In this document: one piece after another, positions 1 to 7,328 of the stretch
How the letters are laid out: every line of letters starts with the position of its first letter
Position numbering within the stretch: position 1 is the stretch's first letter
Assembly: GCF_006442815.1 (NCBI RefSeq)
Contig: NZ_VFVL01000009.1
Location: 1 to 64,000, forward strand
DNA length: 64,000 bases
Reading direction: 5' to 3'
Source: Mesorhizobium sp. B2-4-3
GTDB lineage: Bacteria > Pseudomonadota > Alphaproteobacteria > Rhizobiales > Rhizobiaceae
Position numbers and translations under genes: made by a program
Notes under the pieces: generated by a model
The model's database searches: none
Seen by the model: only the letters and a program-made list of their open reading frames with translations
What the model was told of the DNA's origin: nothing

Positions 1-729
1 GAACTTGGAAGCGTAGCCCTTAAAGGAGTAGTTCTCACCGTGGAGCGTTAGAAGGCGCCGGACCTCCGCGGCCATCGCCAGCGCCTCGTTCCTCGCCTCG
101 TCGATGAAAAGACGACGTTCGAGGCCATAGTAGAATATGAAGACGTAGCCTATGCCGATCGAGGGATCGTTCCTGCCCCCTGCAAGCCATTCGAGGTAGG
201 TTCGGCGCGCGCCGGGAGAGATCGAATGATATGATGGCCAGTAAGGCAATGTCTTGCCTTCAGGGTCGTCTCTTATGGAGCCGACCTGACAAGTTGGATC
301 AACCAGACAGTTCTCGGTACCGGCTTTCCCAGCGAAGGACCCGCCGAGATAGAACATGCCTGACTGGATAACCACTCCGGCTACCCGGACGCTTTCTCCG
401 GCAGGCACCCATCTTGCCGAGAGCCCCTTGGCTCGGCCGTCATCGGTTGCGGCTCTATGCTCCGTGACTGGACGCCTTTCCCATTGCTTGCTTCCATCAC
501 TGAAGCGCGGACCGGAGCGAGTGCGAGGATCCTGCCAAGACTGCTGCGGCGATGCAATCCGATCGCCTGTCGATACAGGCCGATCCCGGGCGGATCGGGG
601 TGAGCGCTGCGGCGCCTCTTCTGCGAGACTTTGCTTGCGCCCCAGATAGATCAGCCACGCGACCAAGGCCGCGCCGATCATAAACCATTCCATGGCCGCC
701 CCCAGACCCTTAGGATATTCCGTTGACAT
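1..729 (-). CDS. TerB N-terminal domain protein, membrane-anchored, partial at the window edge
   Basis: The minus-strand frame is open from about position 729 to the left edge (243 codons seen, C-terminus missing). Residues 13-30 form one hydrophobic helix (AMEWFMIGAALVAWLIYLG), then a basic, Pro/Ser/Arg-rich linker to about residue 100. Residues 105-240 carry the TerB_N signature: VAGVVIQSGMFYLGG, then YWPSYHSISPGARRTYLEWL (163-182) and GYVFIFYYGLERRLF (194-208). TerB_N proteins are known in tellurite/stress and phage-defence gene neighbourhoods, often with C-terminal TerB_C or helicase partners; the exact role is unknown. It is divergent from the nuclease-helicase gene starting at 997. In-frame ATGs also occur at 750, 732 and 693. 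The one at 693, just before the helix, has the most purine-rich upstream stretch (GGGGGCGG), so the true start is uncertain. Confidence 0.78.
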   Translation of the reverse strand, partial: MSTEYPKGLGAAMEWFMIGAALVAWLIYLGRKQSLAEEAPQRSPRSARDRPVSTGDRIASPQQSWQDPRTRSGPRFSDGSKQWERRPVTEHRAATDDGRAKGLSARWVPAGESVRVAGVVIQSGMFYLGGSFAGKAGTENCLVDPTCQVGSIRDDPEGKTLPYWPSYHSISPGARRTYLEWLAGGRNDPSIGIGYVFIFYYGLERRLFIDEARNEALAMAAEVRRLLTLHGENYSFKGYASKF

Positions 730-996
730 CATGGCATGGTCTGCGGGCATCGGACAATCTTCGAACCAAGGTTATTGCCGATCGCAAGCAACTTCGATCA
801 CAAGGCACACCGTCCTTGGTCATCACCGTCAAAGAGAAACCGGGCAACAGGCCACGATGGCGCCCAACCGAGTGCCGTGCCACCCATTTTCTTCCGGCTT
901 CAAGGTGCCGCTACACGGAGAAAGTTCTCCCGCTAGGGTTTATTAACGGCAGCGAGTGGAAATAGGCTGCGGCAGCAGAAATGGGGGGACACTGGT

Positions 997-3900
997 ATGC
1001 AGGTAGTTGCGGGCGAACTGCGCCTTAGTGCGAGCGACTTGGTAGGGCATCTAAGTTGCCATCACCTCAGCGTTCTTGACCGGGCTGTCGCACAGGGACA
1101 GCTCGTAAAGCCAACCTACTGGGACCCGCAGTTGGAGGTCCTCCGGGAGCGCGGAGCCGTCCATGAACGGAACTTCGTGCAGCATTTGAGCGACAGCGGG
1201 TTGAAGACTACACGGATTGACGGCGTCGACATCTCTGACGCAGCCGTTGCAGCAACACTCCAGTCGATGGCGACCGGCACCGACGTCATTGTGCAAGGCG
1301 CATTGCGCCACGGCCGTTGGGGCGGCCGCGCCGATATCCTGCGACGAGTCGAGAAACCCAGCAACCTGGGCGCCTGGTCGTATGAGGTGCTCGATACCAA
1401 GCTTGCACGGGAAACGAAGGCTGGAACGGTGCTCCAGCTCTGCCTTTATTCGGATCTGCTGGATCACGCGCAAGGCCTTGCGCCGGATCATATGCATGTA
1501 GTCGCCCCTTGGTCCGACTTCATGCCGCAGACGTTCCGCTTCGCCGACTACGCAGCCTACTATCGACAGGTGAAGCGTCGCTTCAAGCAGTCGCTGGAAC
1601 AAGAAAATGCTCCGGCCACGTATCCCGACCCGACCGCGCACTGCGACGTTTGCCGCTGGCATGACACTTGCGATCGCAAGAGGCGGGAGGACGACCACCC
1701 CTGCCTGATTGCCGGCGTAACGAAAGTCCAGATCAACGAATTCGCACAGCACGGTGCCTCGACGATGGCCGGCATTGCAGCGGCCCCCCTTCCCTTGCCC
1801 TGGCGTCCGGAACGCGGGTCGGTCGGCTCTTACCATCGCGCGCGGGAGCAGGCGCGCATACAGGTCGAGGCACGGGAAACCGGGGCGCGAAGATTCGAGA
1901 TGCTTGAGATCGAACCCGGGTTCGGGCTCGCACGTCTGCCCGAACCTTCCGTCGGCGACATCTTCCTGGACCTCGAAGGTGATCCATTCGTGGGAGAGCA
2001 CGGCCTCGAATATCTCTTCGGCTACCTGTTCAATGACGGTCAGGAACAAAGCGTTTACCGCGGCGAATGGGCGTTAAGCCGCCCCGAAGAAAGGCAAGCG
2101 TTCGAGCGTTTCGTCGATTTCGTTATGGCGCGCTGGGAGACGTATCCGGACCTGCACATCTACCATTACGCACCCTATGAGCCGGCAGCCCTCAAGCGCC
2201 TTATGGGAAGGTACGGTACGCGAGAAGACGAAATCGACCGAATGTTGCGGGCCGAGCTCTTCGTCGACCTTTACTCGGTAGTCCGCCACGGCGTACGCGC
2301 CAGCGTCGAGAGCTATTCCATCAAGCGCCTGGAACCCTTCTACGGCTTCGTAAGGCAGGTGCCGCTTCCGGAAGCGAACAGCGCGCTGTCGAACTTTCAG
2401 GCCAATCTCGAACTTGGCGACGTTGCGTCAATCGACGAGGAGACCCGCACGACCGTGCGCGGCTACAACGAGGATGACTGCCTCTCGACGGCCGCCCTCC
2501 GTGCATGGCTGGAAGATCGGCGCGCTGAAGCCATCGCCGCCGGATTGGAAGTCCCGCGGCCTGAAGGTGGCGATGACGGTGCGCCGAACGAGAACGTCGC
2601 CGCCTGGCTTGCGCGTATCGCTCCCGTAATCGAGCAGCTTCTGCAAGGGATCCCCGACGATCCCGCCGGTCGCTCGGAAGAGCAGCAGGCCCGTTGGCTG
2701 CTTGCCAACCTGCTGGACTGGCATCGGCGGGAACTCAAGGCGGCTTGGTGGGAGCTCTTCCGCCTTGCTGCGGTATCAGCTGAAGAGTTGCTTGATGAAC
2801 GGGCGGGACTGTCAGGCCTTGTGTTCGTCGGCGGAGCCGGCGGAACGGCTCGAGCGCCCATTCATCGCTATAGTTACCCAAAGCAGGAGACCTCCCTCCG
2901 CGGCGGCGAAGACCTTCGCAATTGCGGCGGCGACAAGTTCGGAAAGGTGGAAGCGATCTCGCTCGACGAGCGAACCATCGATATCAAGAAACGTCAGGAC
3001 AGCGCCACCCTTCATCCCGAAGCCGTTTTCGCCCACAAAGTCGTCGGTGCTGAGGTCATCGCGGAAGCGCTCCTGCGCATCGGCGAGCACGTCGCGGTGA
3101 ACGGGATCGAAGGCTCCGGTCCCTACCAGGCTGCACGGGATCTTCTGTTAAGGCGTCCGCCCCCCATTGGCGAGCATCCGGTCAGAGAGGCTGGCGAGAG
3201 CACGCTGGATGCCGCGCTACGGCTGGCGGAACATCTCGGCGAAGGCGTTCTACCCGTGCAGGGACCGCCGGGCGCTGGAAAGACCTTTACGGCGGCGCAG
3301 ATGATCTGCGCCCTTGTCCGGCAAGGCAAGACGGTCGGGATCACCGCAAACAGCCACAAGGTCATCCGAAACCTCATCGACAAGGTCATCGAGGAAGCCG
3401 ACAGCCTAGGCGTCGATCTCCAATGCTGTCACAAGGCTGACGAGGAAGAGGAAGGACAACATCGGCTGACGTTTGCCCGCCGGAGCGAAGACCTCATCGC
3501 GGCCATGGGTCAGGGCGTGGACGTCGGCGGCGGAACGGCCTGGCTCTGGTCGCGTCCTGACGCCTTTGAGGCGATCGATGTACTGTTCGTCGATGAGGCG
3601 GCCCAGATGGCCCTCCCGAACGTGCTCGCAGTCTCCCAGGCGGCGAAGACTCTTGTCCTCGTGGGCGATCCCCAGCAGCTCGACCAGCCAATCCAGGGTA
3701 GCCACCCTGACGGCTGCGATATGTCCGCCCTTCACCATATCCTTGACGGCGCCCAAACGATCCCGCCGGATCGCGGCCTGTTCCTCGACGAAACATGGCG
3801 GCTGCACCCCGACATTTGCAGGTTCACGTCAGAGCTATTCTACGCGGGGGAACTCCATCCCCGCCAAGGGCTGGCAGGCCAGTTGATTGGTGGCAAGACA

Positions 3901-4395
3901 CGTTTGTCCGGCGCAGGTCTGCGGTGGCTGCCCGTCGCGCATAGCGGCAACCAGAGCAATTCGCCGGAAGAGGCAGAGGCCATCGCGGACCTCGTCAGGG
4001 AAGTCACCGCCGCCGGCATTAGCTGGACCAATCGCCTCGGGGACGTTCGTCCGTTGACGCTCGACGACATCCTCATAATCGCACCCTTCAATGCTCAGGT
4101 GTTCGAAATCCAGAAGCGCCTGCCCGGCGCGCGGGTCGGTACGGTGGATAAGTTTCAGGGGCAAGAGGCGCCGATCGCCATCTATTCCACGGCAACCTCA
4201 AGTCCCGCCGATGCACCGCGCGGCATGGAGTTCCTTTATAGCCTCAATCGCTTGAATGTGGCGACATCCCGGGCGAAATGCGTGTGCGTCCTAGTGACGT
4301 CTCCGATACTTTTTCAAGCTGAGTGCCGAACCCCGCGCCAGATGCAGCTTGCGAATGCCCTGTGCCGATATCTGGAGCTCGCCAGGCTAATTTGA
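997..4395 (+). CDS. TM0106-family RecB-like nuclease / DEDD nuclease / SF1 helicase fusion
   Basis: A 1132-residue nucleic-acid processing enzyme. Residues 1-240 form a RecB/Cas4-like PD-(D/E)XK nuclease: GGRAD with D113, DTK at 133-135, and four cysteines C216, C219, C225, C236 placed to bind an Fe-S cluster as in Cas4/AddB. Residues 315-510 match a YprB-like RNase H-fold exonuclease: DIFLDLEGD (D325, E327) and YNEDDC (490-495). The C-terminal part is a superfamily 1 helicase: Walker A GPPGAGKT (756-763), Walker B VDEAA (D866, E867), GDPQQL, motif V VDKFQGQE (1050-1057) and motif VI ATSRAK (1089-1094). The ATG at 997 has a GGGGGGA ribosome site eight bases upstream. Architecture and the divergent TerB_N neighbour suggest genome defence or DNA repair; that role is inference. 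Confidence 0.88.
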   Translation: MQVVAGELRLSASDLVGHLSCHHLSVLDRAVAQGQLVKPTYWDPQLEVLRERGAVHERNFVQHLSDSGLKTTRIDGVDISDAAVAATLQSMATGTDVIVQGALRHGRWGGRADILRRVEKPSNLGAWSYEVLDTKLARETKAGTVLQLCLYSDLLDHAQGLAPDHMHVVAPWSDFMPQTFRFADYAAYYRQVKRRFKQSLEQENAPATYPDPTAHCDVCRWHDTCDRKRREDDHPCLIAGVTKVQINEFAQHGASTMAGIAAAPLPLPWRPERGSVGSYHRAREQARIQVEARETGARRFEMLEIEPGFGLARLPEPSVGDIFLDLEGDPFVGEHGLEYLFGYLFNDGQEQSVYRGEWALSRPEERQAFERFVDFVMARWETYPDLHIYHYAPYEPAALKRLMGRYGTREDEIDRMLRAELFVDLYSVVRHGVRASVESYSIKRLEPFYGFVRQVPLPEANSALSNFQANLELGDVASIDEETRTTVRGYNEDDCLSTAALRAWLEDRRAEAIAAGLEVPRPEGGDDGAPNENVAAWLARIAPVIEQLLQGIPDDPAGRSEEQQARWLLANLLDWHRRELKAAWWELFRLAAVSAEELLDERAGLSGLVFVGGAGGTARAPIHRYSYPKQETSLRGGEDLRNCGGDKFGKVEAISLDERTIDIKKRQDSATLHPEAVFAHKVVGAEVIAEALLRIGEHVAVNGIEGSGPYQAARDLLLRRPPPIGEHPVREAGESTLDAALRLAEHLGEGVLPVQGPPGAGKTFTAAQMICALVRQGKTVGITANSHKVIRNLIDKVIEEADSLGVDLQCCHKADEEEEGQHRLTFARRSEDLIAAMGQGVDVGGGTAWLWSRPDAFEAIDVLFVDEAAQMALPNVLAVSQAAKTLVLVGDPQQLDQPIQGSHPDGCDMSALHHILDGAQTIPPDRGLFLDETWRLHPDICRFTSELFYAGELHPRQGLAGQLIGGKTRLSGAGLRWLPVAHSGNQSNSPEEAEAIADLVREVTAAGISWTNRLGDVRPLTLDDILIIAPFNAQVFEIQKRLPGARVGTVDKFQGQEAPIAIYSTATSSPADAPRGMEFLYSLNRLNVATSRAKCVCVLVTSPILFQAECRTPRQMQLANALCRYLELARLI

Positions 4396-4419
4396 CACTG
4401 CCGCAGCCACGCTCAGAAG

Positions 4420-4446
4420 GCCGGGAAAATATTTCCCAATCCCGGC
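4420..4446. terminator. Hairpin between convergent genes
   Basis: GCCGGGA at 4420-4426 pairs with TCCCGGC at 4440-4446; an alternative inner stem pairs GGGAAA with TTTCCC. It lies just after the helicase stop codon and before the convergent DUF4336 gene. There is no clear T-run, so termination is an inference from position and shape. Confidence 0.35.
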
Positions 4447-4580
4447 AAGTCCGCCTCAGGGCGAACGTCTATCTCCAATCACCTAACGACGGAGATGGGG
4501 CACGGAGGACGACCGTCTACTATTGTGTAAGATCAGCGGATAGCTGCTATTCGGCGACCGTCCAATTGCCGACGTTGGGA

Positions 4581-5282
4581 TTACCGGAGCAGCCATGAAA
4601 AGGCACGCCGCAAAAAGGCTTCGCCACCCGTCCTGACAACCTCACCATGCGCCACGACGACGTGCTCGGGATGTTTTCCGATCAACTCACGAATCTTTGG
4701 GCGCGCGGTTGCGCGGTTGCGGAAACTGATCCGATAGTCGATCGGCGGGTAGCCCCATCCTTCGACCATTTTCGAAAGTTTTGCGATTGGCCGCATCCAC
4801 CAAGGCCAATGGCGTTTCAAGAACGTCTCGCTGAAGGTCTGTGAGAGATCGGCGATGATGGCGGTGCGCGATGCGCGGTGAAAGAAGATCAGTTCGTCCA
4901 TGAATGGCGAATTGGTGAAATAGAACTGGTCGATCTGCCCTTTCCATTCGGCTGGCGGCTCGTCAGTCAGAGCTCCGGAAAAATGGAGTTCCTTGCACTT
5001 GGCGATTGTCGCCGCCGTCGCCCATAAACTCGCGCCCGGAAATGCGGCCTGCCACTCGCCCAGAAACAGGTAGTGCAGCTTGTTGGGGCTGACGATATGC
5101 CGAACAGGACCTAGCGCCTGAATCTTGTCCTCAATTGCTGCCGTCCTTGCGACCGGCGACCATAACCACAGTCCGCCATCGGCAAGACGCACGACGACCA
5201 TGCGTGTCGGATAATCGAAGCCTTTGAACGAGACGACTCCGCCATCCGCAATCCATAGGTTCGATCCCAGCGGTTCCAGCAT
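4581..5282 (-). CDS. DUF4336 domain protein (metallo-beta-lactamase-like fold)
   Basis: A 233-residue protein matching the DUF4336 family from end to end: N-terminal LGSNLWIADGGVVSFKGFDY, then VARTAAIEDKIQALGPVRHIVSPNKLHY (about 44-71) and a C-terminal HVVVAHGEVV (about 209-218). The family is related to metallo-beta-lactamase-like hydrolases. Where true enzymes carry the HxHxDH metal loop this one has SPNKLHYLFLGEW, so the usual zinc site is largely absent. No signal peptide or membrane segment is visible. The gene faces the nuclease-helicase and is divergent from the XRE gene at 5490. Function unknown; widespread in alphaproteobacterial chromosomes, so it need not belong to the neighbouring module. 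Confidence 0.75.
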   Translation of the reverse strand: MLEPLGSNLWIADGGVVSFKGFDYPTRMVVVRLADGGLWLWSPVARTAAIEDKIQALGPVRHIVSPNKLHYLFLGEWQAAFPGASLWATAATIAKCKELHFSGALTDEPPAEWKGQIDQFYFTNSPFMDELIFFHRASRTAIIADLSQTFSETFLKRHWPWWMRPIAKLSKMVEGWGYPPIDYRISFRNRATARPKIRELIGKHPEHVVVAHGEVVRTGGEAFLRRAFSWLLR

Positions 5283-5369
5283 GGTCGCTAAGTCTAGTCC
5301 GCCAGATGGGCGCTTTCCAAGCCTTGAAGACCGAAAACCGCCACAGAAAACCTTCCCGGCACACTCAAG

Positions 5370-5483
5370 GTTACAACTTTGCGTCTGGGAGAGTCACAAC
5401 TTTGGGTGTGGAATATCTTCCTAAAAAATCACCCAATGATTTCAACGGCTTCCAGAGGGGCAGAGTCACAACTTTGAGTGTGG
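5370..5483 (+). promoter_or_regulatory. Three 19-bp direct repeats upstream of the XRE-ImmA genes
   Basis: Copies of GTYACAACTTTGNGTSTGG lie at 5370-5388, 5393-5411 and 5465-5483, all in the same orientation. Copies 2 and 3 agree at 18 of 19 positions and the match extends three bases further left (AGA). Spacing is 23 bp and 72 bp, near whole helical turns. The third copy ends seven bases before the ATG at 5490, where it would cover the ribosome site. This is the layout of an autoregulatory operator for the adjacent helix-turn-helix protein; that link is inferred. Confidence 0.6.
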
Positions 5484-5489
5484 TATCAA

Positions 5490-5780
5490 ATGAATACTCC
5501 GCTTAGCTCGGACCCCTATCGCCTTACGCCCTTCGGACGCCTTTGCTCCGAAGGGCGCAGTGCGATGACTATGACGAGGCCCGAGCTAGCAAAGTTAGTA
5601 GGAACTTCCCCGCTTGACATATCTCGTATTGAGCGCGGAGAAAAATCGCCACCCGCCCACTATGTGCTCTTGGTCATGGACATACTTGAGCTCGACAAAA
5701 CCGAAGTCGAATTAGCGCTCGCAGAGCAGGATCCGACCTACAAAATTACCCGTGTTACTCAGCCCCGATACGGTGCTTAA
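5490..5780 (+). CDS. XRE-family helix-turn-helix regulator
   Basis: A 96-residue protein with a Cro/CI-type helix-turn-helix at about residues 28-68 (RPELAKLVGTSPLDISRIE, then EKSPPAHYVLLVMDIL). It ends two bases before the ImmA/IrrE gene, so the two are almost certainly co-transcribed. Such pairs work as a repressor plus a metalloprotease that cleaves it, in phages, integrative elements and toxin-antitoxin-like stress modules. An in-frame GTG at 5478 and an ATG at 5566 are alternative starts; the ATG at 5490 was chosen because it follows the third operator-like repeat and keeps the N-terminal arm seen in similar proteins. Codon use is clearly AT-richer than in flanking genes, pointing to acquisition. 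Confidence 0.8.
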   Translation: MNTPLSSDPYRLTPFGRLCSEGRSAMTMTRPELAKLVGTSPLDISRIERGEKSPPAHYVLLVMDILELDKTEVELALAEQDPTYKITRVTQPRYGA

Positions 5781-5782
5781 CA

Positions 5783-6511
5783 ATGGACGACGTATTTATT
5801 AGCAGAGGCGCTTCGGCCAACAAAATTCGTATATTGGCCGAATGGATCCGAAAAGAACTTTCAACTTCAAACAAAGGTGCGCTTGACGTAATTCGTTTTG
5901 TTGAGATTGACTTACCAAAGATATTTCCCGGACTATATATTCATATCGAGTCGGATAATAAGATGGGAAGCGCACGAGCATTCGTGTCTGAGAATCCGTT
6001 GGGGATCGTCGTCTCAGAAAGCATTTACGAAGGCGCGTCGAACGGATGCATGTTTTCGGCCGAAATAATCATGCATGAGGTTGGGCACCTTTTGCTGCAC
6101 CATCGATACGCAGCGCTCGGGCTAAACAGTGCTGCAGAACCTTATCAGCAGAGAGTCGAGAGAACGGGTTTCGCTCACAGCGCTGAATGGCAAGCTACTA
6201 TGTTTGCGCTCTGCTTTCTTTACCCATTCTCAGAGTTCAAGAAGTTCATCGGAGTGGGGGAACTTGCAAAAGCATCTAGGCTGACGCATGGCCAAGCAAA
6301 TCGTGTCCTAAACCACATTAAGAGGCTAAGAGTTCGACAGAACTGCTCCGATACGGTGTTAGATAGGAGTTGGCTCAAGGGCGTCACGGAATCATTCCCA
6401 AAGATCCAAAAGGCTCGGCCATCCAAACTAAGGTCACAACTCTTGCTGTTTTTTGGGGACACAAGGCGGGCGCGCAATGTGTGTCGACTTGAGGTTGGCT
6501 TGCCGGCTTGA
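5783..6511 (+). CDS. ImmA/IrrE family metallo-endopeptidase
   Basis: A 242-residue protein with the zinc protease signature HEVGH (H98, E99, H102) inside AEIIMHEVGHLLLHHR, the core of the ImmA/IrrE (DUF955, COG2856) family. Downstream, the segment around residues 130-180 (SAEWQATMFALCFLYPF, then KASRLTHGQANRVLNHIKR) fits the helical substrate-binding part. Family members cleave partner XRE repressors in response to DNA damage or element induction. The two-base gap from the upstream XRE gene supports that pairing. The DNA is AT-richer than its surroundings, ending abruptly at the VOC gene near 6555. No integrase or attachment site was found. Confidence 0.82.
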   Translation: MDDVFISRGASANKIRILAEWIRKELSTSNKGALDVIRFVEIDLPKIFPGLYIHIESDNKMGSARAFVSENPLGIVVSESIYEGASNGCMFSAEIIMHEVGHLLLHHRYAALGLNSAAEPYQQRVERTGFAHSAEWQATMFALCFLYPFSEFKKFIGVGELAKASRLTHGQANRVLNHIKRLRVRQNCSDTVLDRSWLKGVTESFPKIQKARPSKLRSQLLLFFGDTRRARNVCRLEVGLPA

Positions 6512-6554
6512 AAATCGGTGCCATCAGCCCATCTAAGCGTCCGCGATATTCGCC

Positions 6555-6926
6555 ATGATCGACCACATCACCATCGAAGTGAGCGACCTCGACAAGAGCA
6601 AGCTCTTCTACGAAAAGGCTTTCGCGCCCTTGGACTACAGCCTCGCCTTCGGCAAGGAAGGCGTGTTCTGGGCCTTCGATGTCGGCAATGGCTGCCTGTT
6701 CGAGATCCAGCACACCGTCGAGAAGCCGCTGCTCACCCATCTGCATGTCGCCTTCCGGGTGAAGAGCAAGGCTGAGGTGGATGCGTTCTACCGCGCGGCG
6801 CTCGAAGCCGGCGCCGCGGACAACGGCGCACCCGGGCCGCGTCCGGATTATGGGGAGCATTACTACGCCTGCTTCGTGCTCGATCCCGATGGTTATAATA
6901 TCGAGGCGATGATCAACAAGGCGTAA
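6555..6926 (+). CDS. VOC family (glyoxalase/bleomycin-resistance-like) protein
   Basis: A 123-residue single-domain protein of the vicinal-oxygen-chelate fold. MIDHITIEVSDLDKSKLFYEKA gives the first beta-alpha unit with a metal-type His at residue 4, and the second half ends FVLDPDGYNIEAMI with a Glu in the usual ligand position. Members include glyoxalases, dioxygenases and antibiotic-binding proteins; substrate cannot be predicted. High GC and regular codon use mark the return to ordinary chromosome after the XRE-ImmA unit. It is followed by about 400 bp of repeat DNA. Confidence 0.85.
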   Translation: MIDHITIEVSDLDKSKLFYEKAFAPLDYSLAFGKEGVFWAFDVGNGCLFEIQHTVEKPLLTHLHVAFRVKSKAEVDAFYRAALEAGAADNGAPGPRPDYGEHYYACFVLDPDGYNIEAMINKA

Positions 6927-6945
6927 TGTGGCGGCGCCCCTCCGC

Positions 6946-7104
6946 TTCGTCATTCCAGGGCGAAGCAAGGAGCGAAGCGACGCGCGCAGACCCTGGAATC
7001 CATGCCGTGACTTTGAAGTGTTGCAGCAATGCAGAATTCTGCTCCGTTTGCACGCTTCGCTGAGGTCACGGAATGGATTCTCGGGTCAAGCCCGAGAATG
7101 ACGA
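6946..7104. repeat. Palindromic dispersed repeat, copy A
   Basis: About 159 bp running from TTCGTCATTCCAGGGCGAAG to the inverted end AGAATGACGA. It is closely similar to 20093-20273: both share GCAAGGAGCGAAGCGACGCG, AGAATTCTGC and GGTCACGGAATGGAT in the same order. The termini (TCGTCATTC / GAATGACGA) are inverted, so the whole unit can fold as an imperfect hairpin like a non-autonomous element. No coding potential. Confidence 0.7.
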
Positions 7105-7130
7105 ACGCGCGAGGTAAGGCGTGACACGCG

Positions 7131-7320
7131 CCCTCACCTTCTCCCCTTGTGGGAGAAGGTGGATCGGCGCGCAGCGCCGAGACGGATGAGGGGTGTTCCA
7201 GCGGAGTGAGGGGCTGGCGATCTTGCTGCAGCGCCCCAAGCCGGCGAAGGTCTCCGTCAAGCTGGAGCACCCCTCATCCGGCCGCTTCGCGGCCACCTTC
7301 TACCACAAGAGGAGAAGGGA
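7131..7320. repeat. RIME-like inverted-repeat element
   Basis: The left arm 7133-7198 (CCCTCACCTTCTCCCCTTGT through GGATGAGGGGTG) is roughly the reverse complement of the right arm 7268-7320 (CACCCCTCATCCGGCCGC through GAGAAGGG). Each arm contains its own hairpin (CTTCTCCC...GGGAGAAG). This resembles the Rhizobium-specific intergenic mosaic elements. With the preceding repeat it fills the whole gap between the VOC and lysozyme genes. Confidence 0.6.
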
Positions 7321-7328
7321 ACAGCGCT

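Noticed and set aside
692..946. Short plus-strand frames between the TerB_N and helicase genes
   Set aside because: No ribosome site, no similarity and no coding bias; the region is a divergent promoter gap.
1..6511. Prophage or integrative element boundaries
   Set aside because: XRE-ImmA and the nuclease-helicase suggest transfer, but no integrase, tRNA target or flanking direct repeat is visible in the window.
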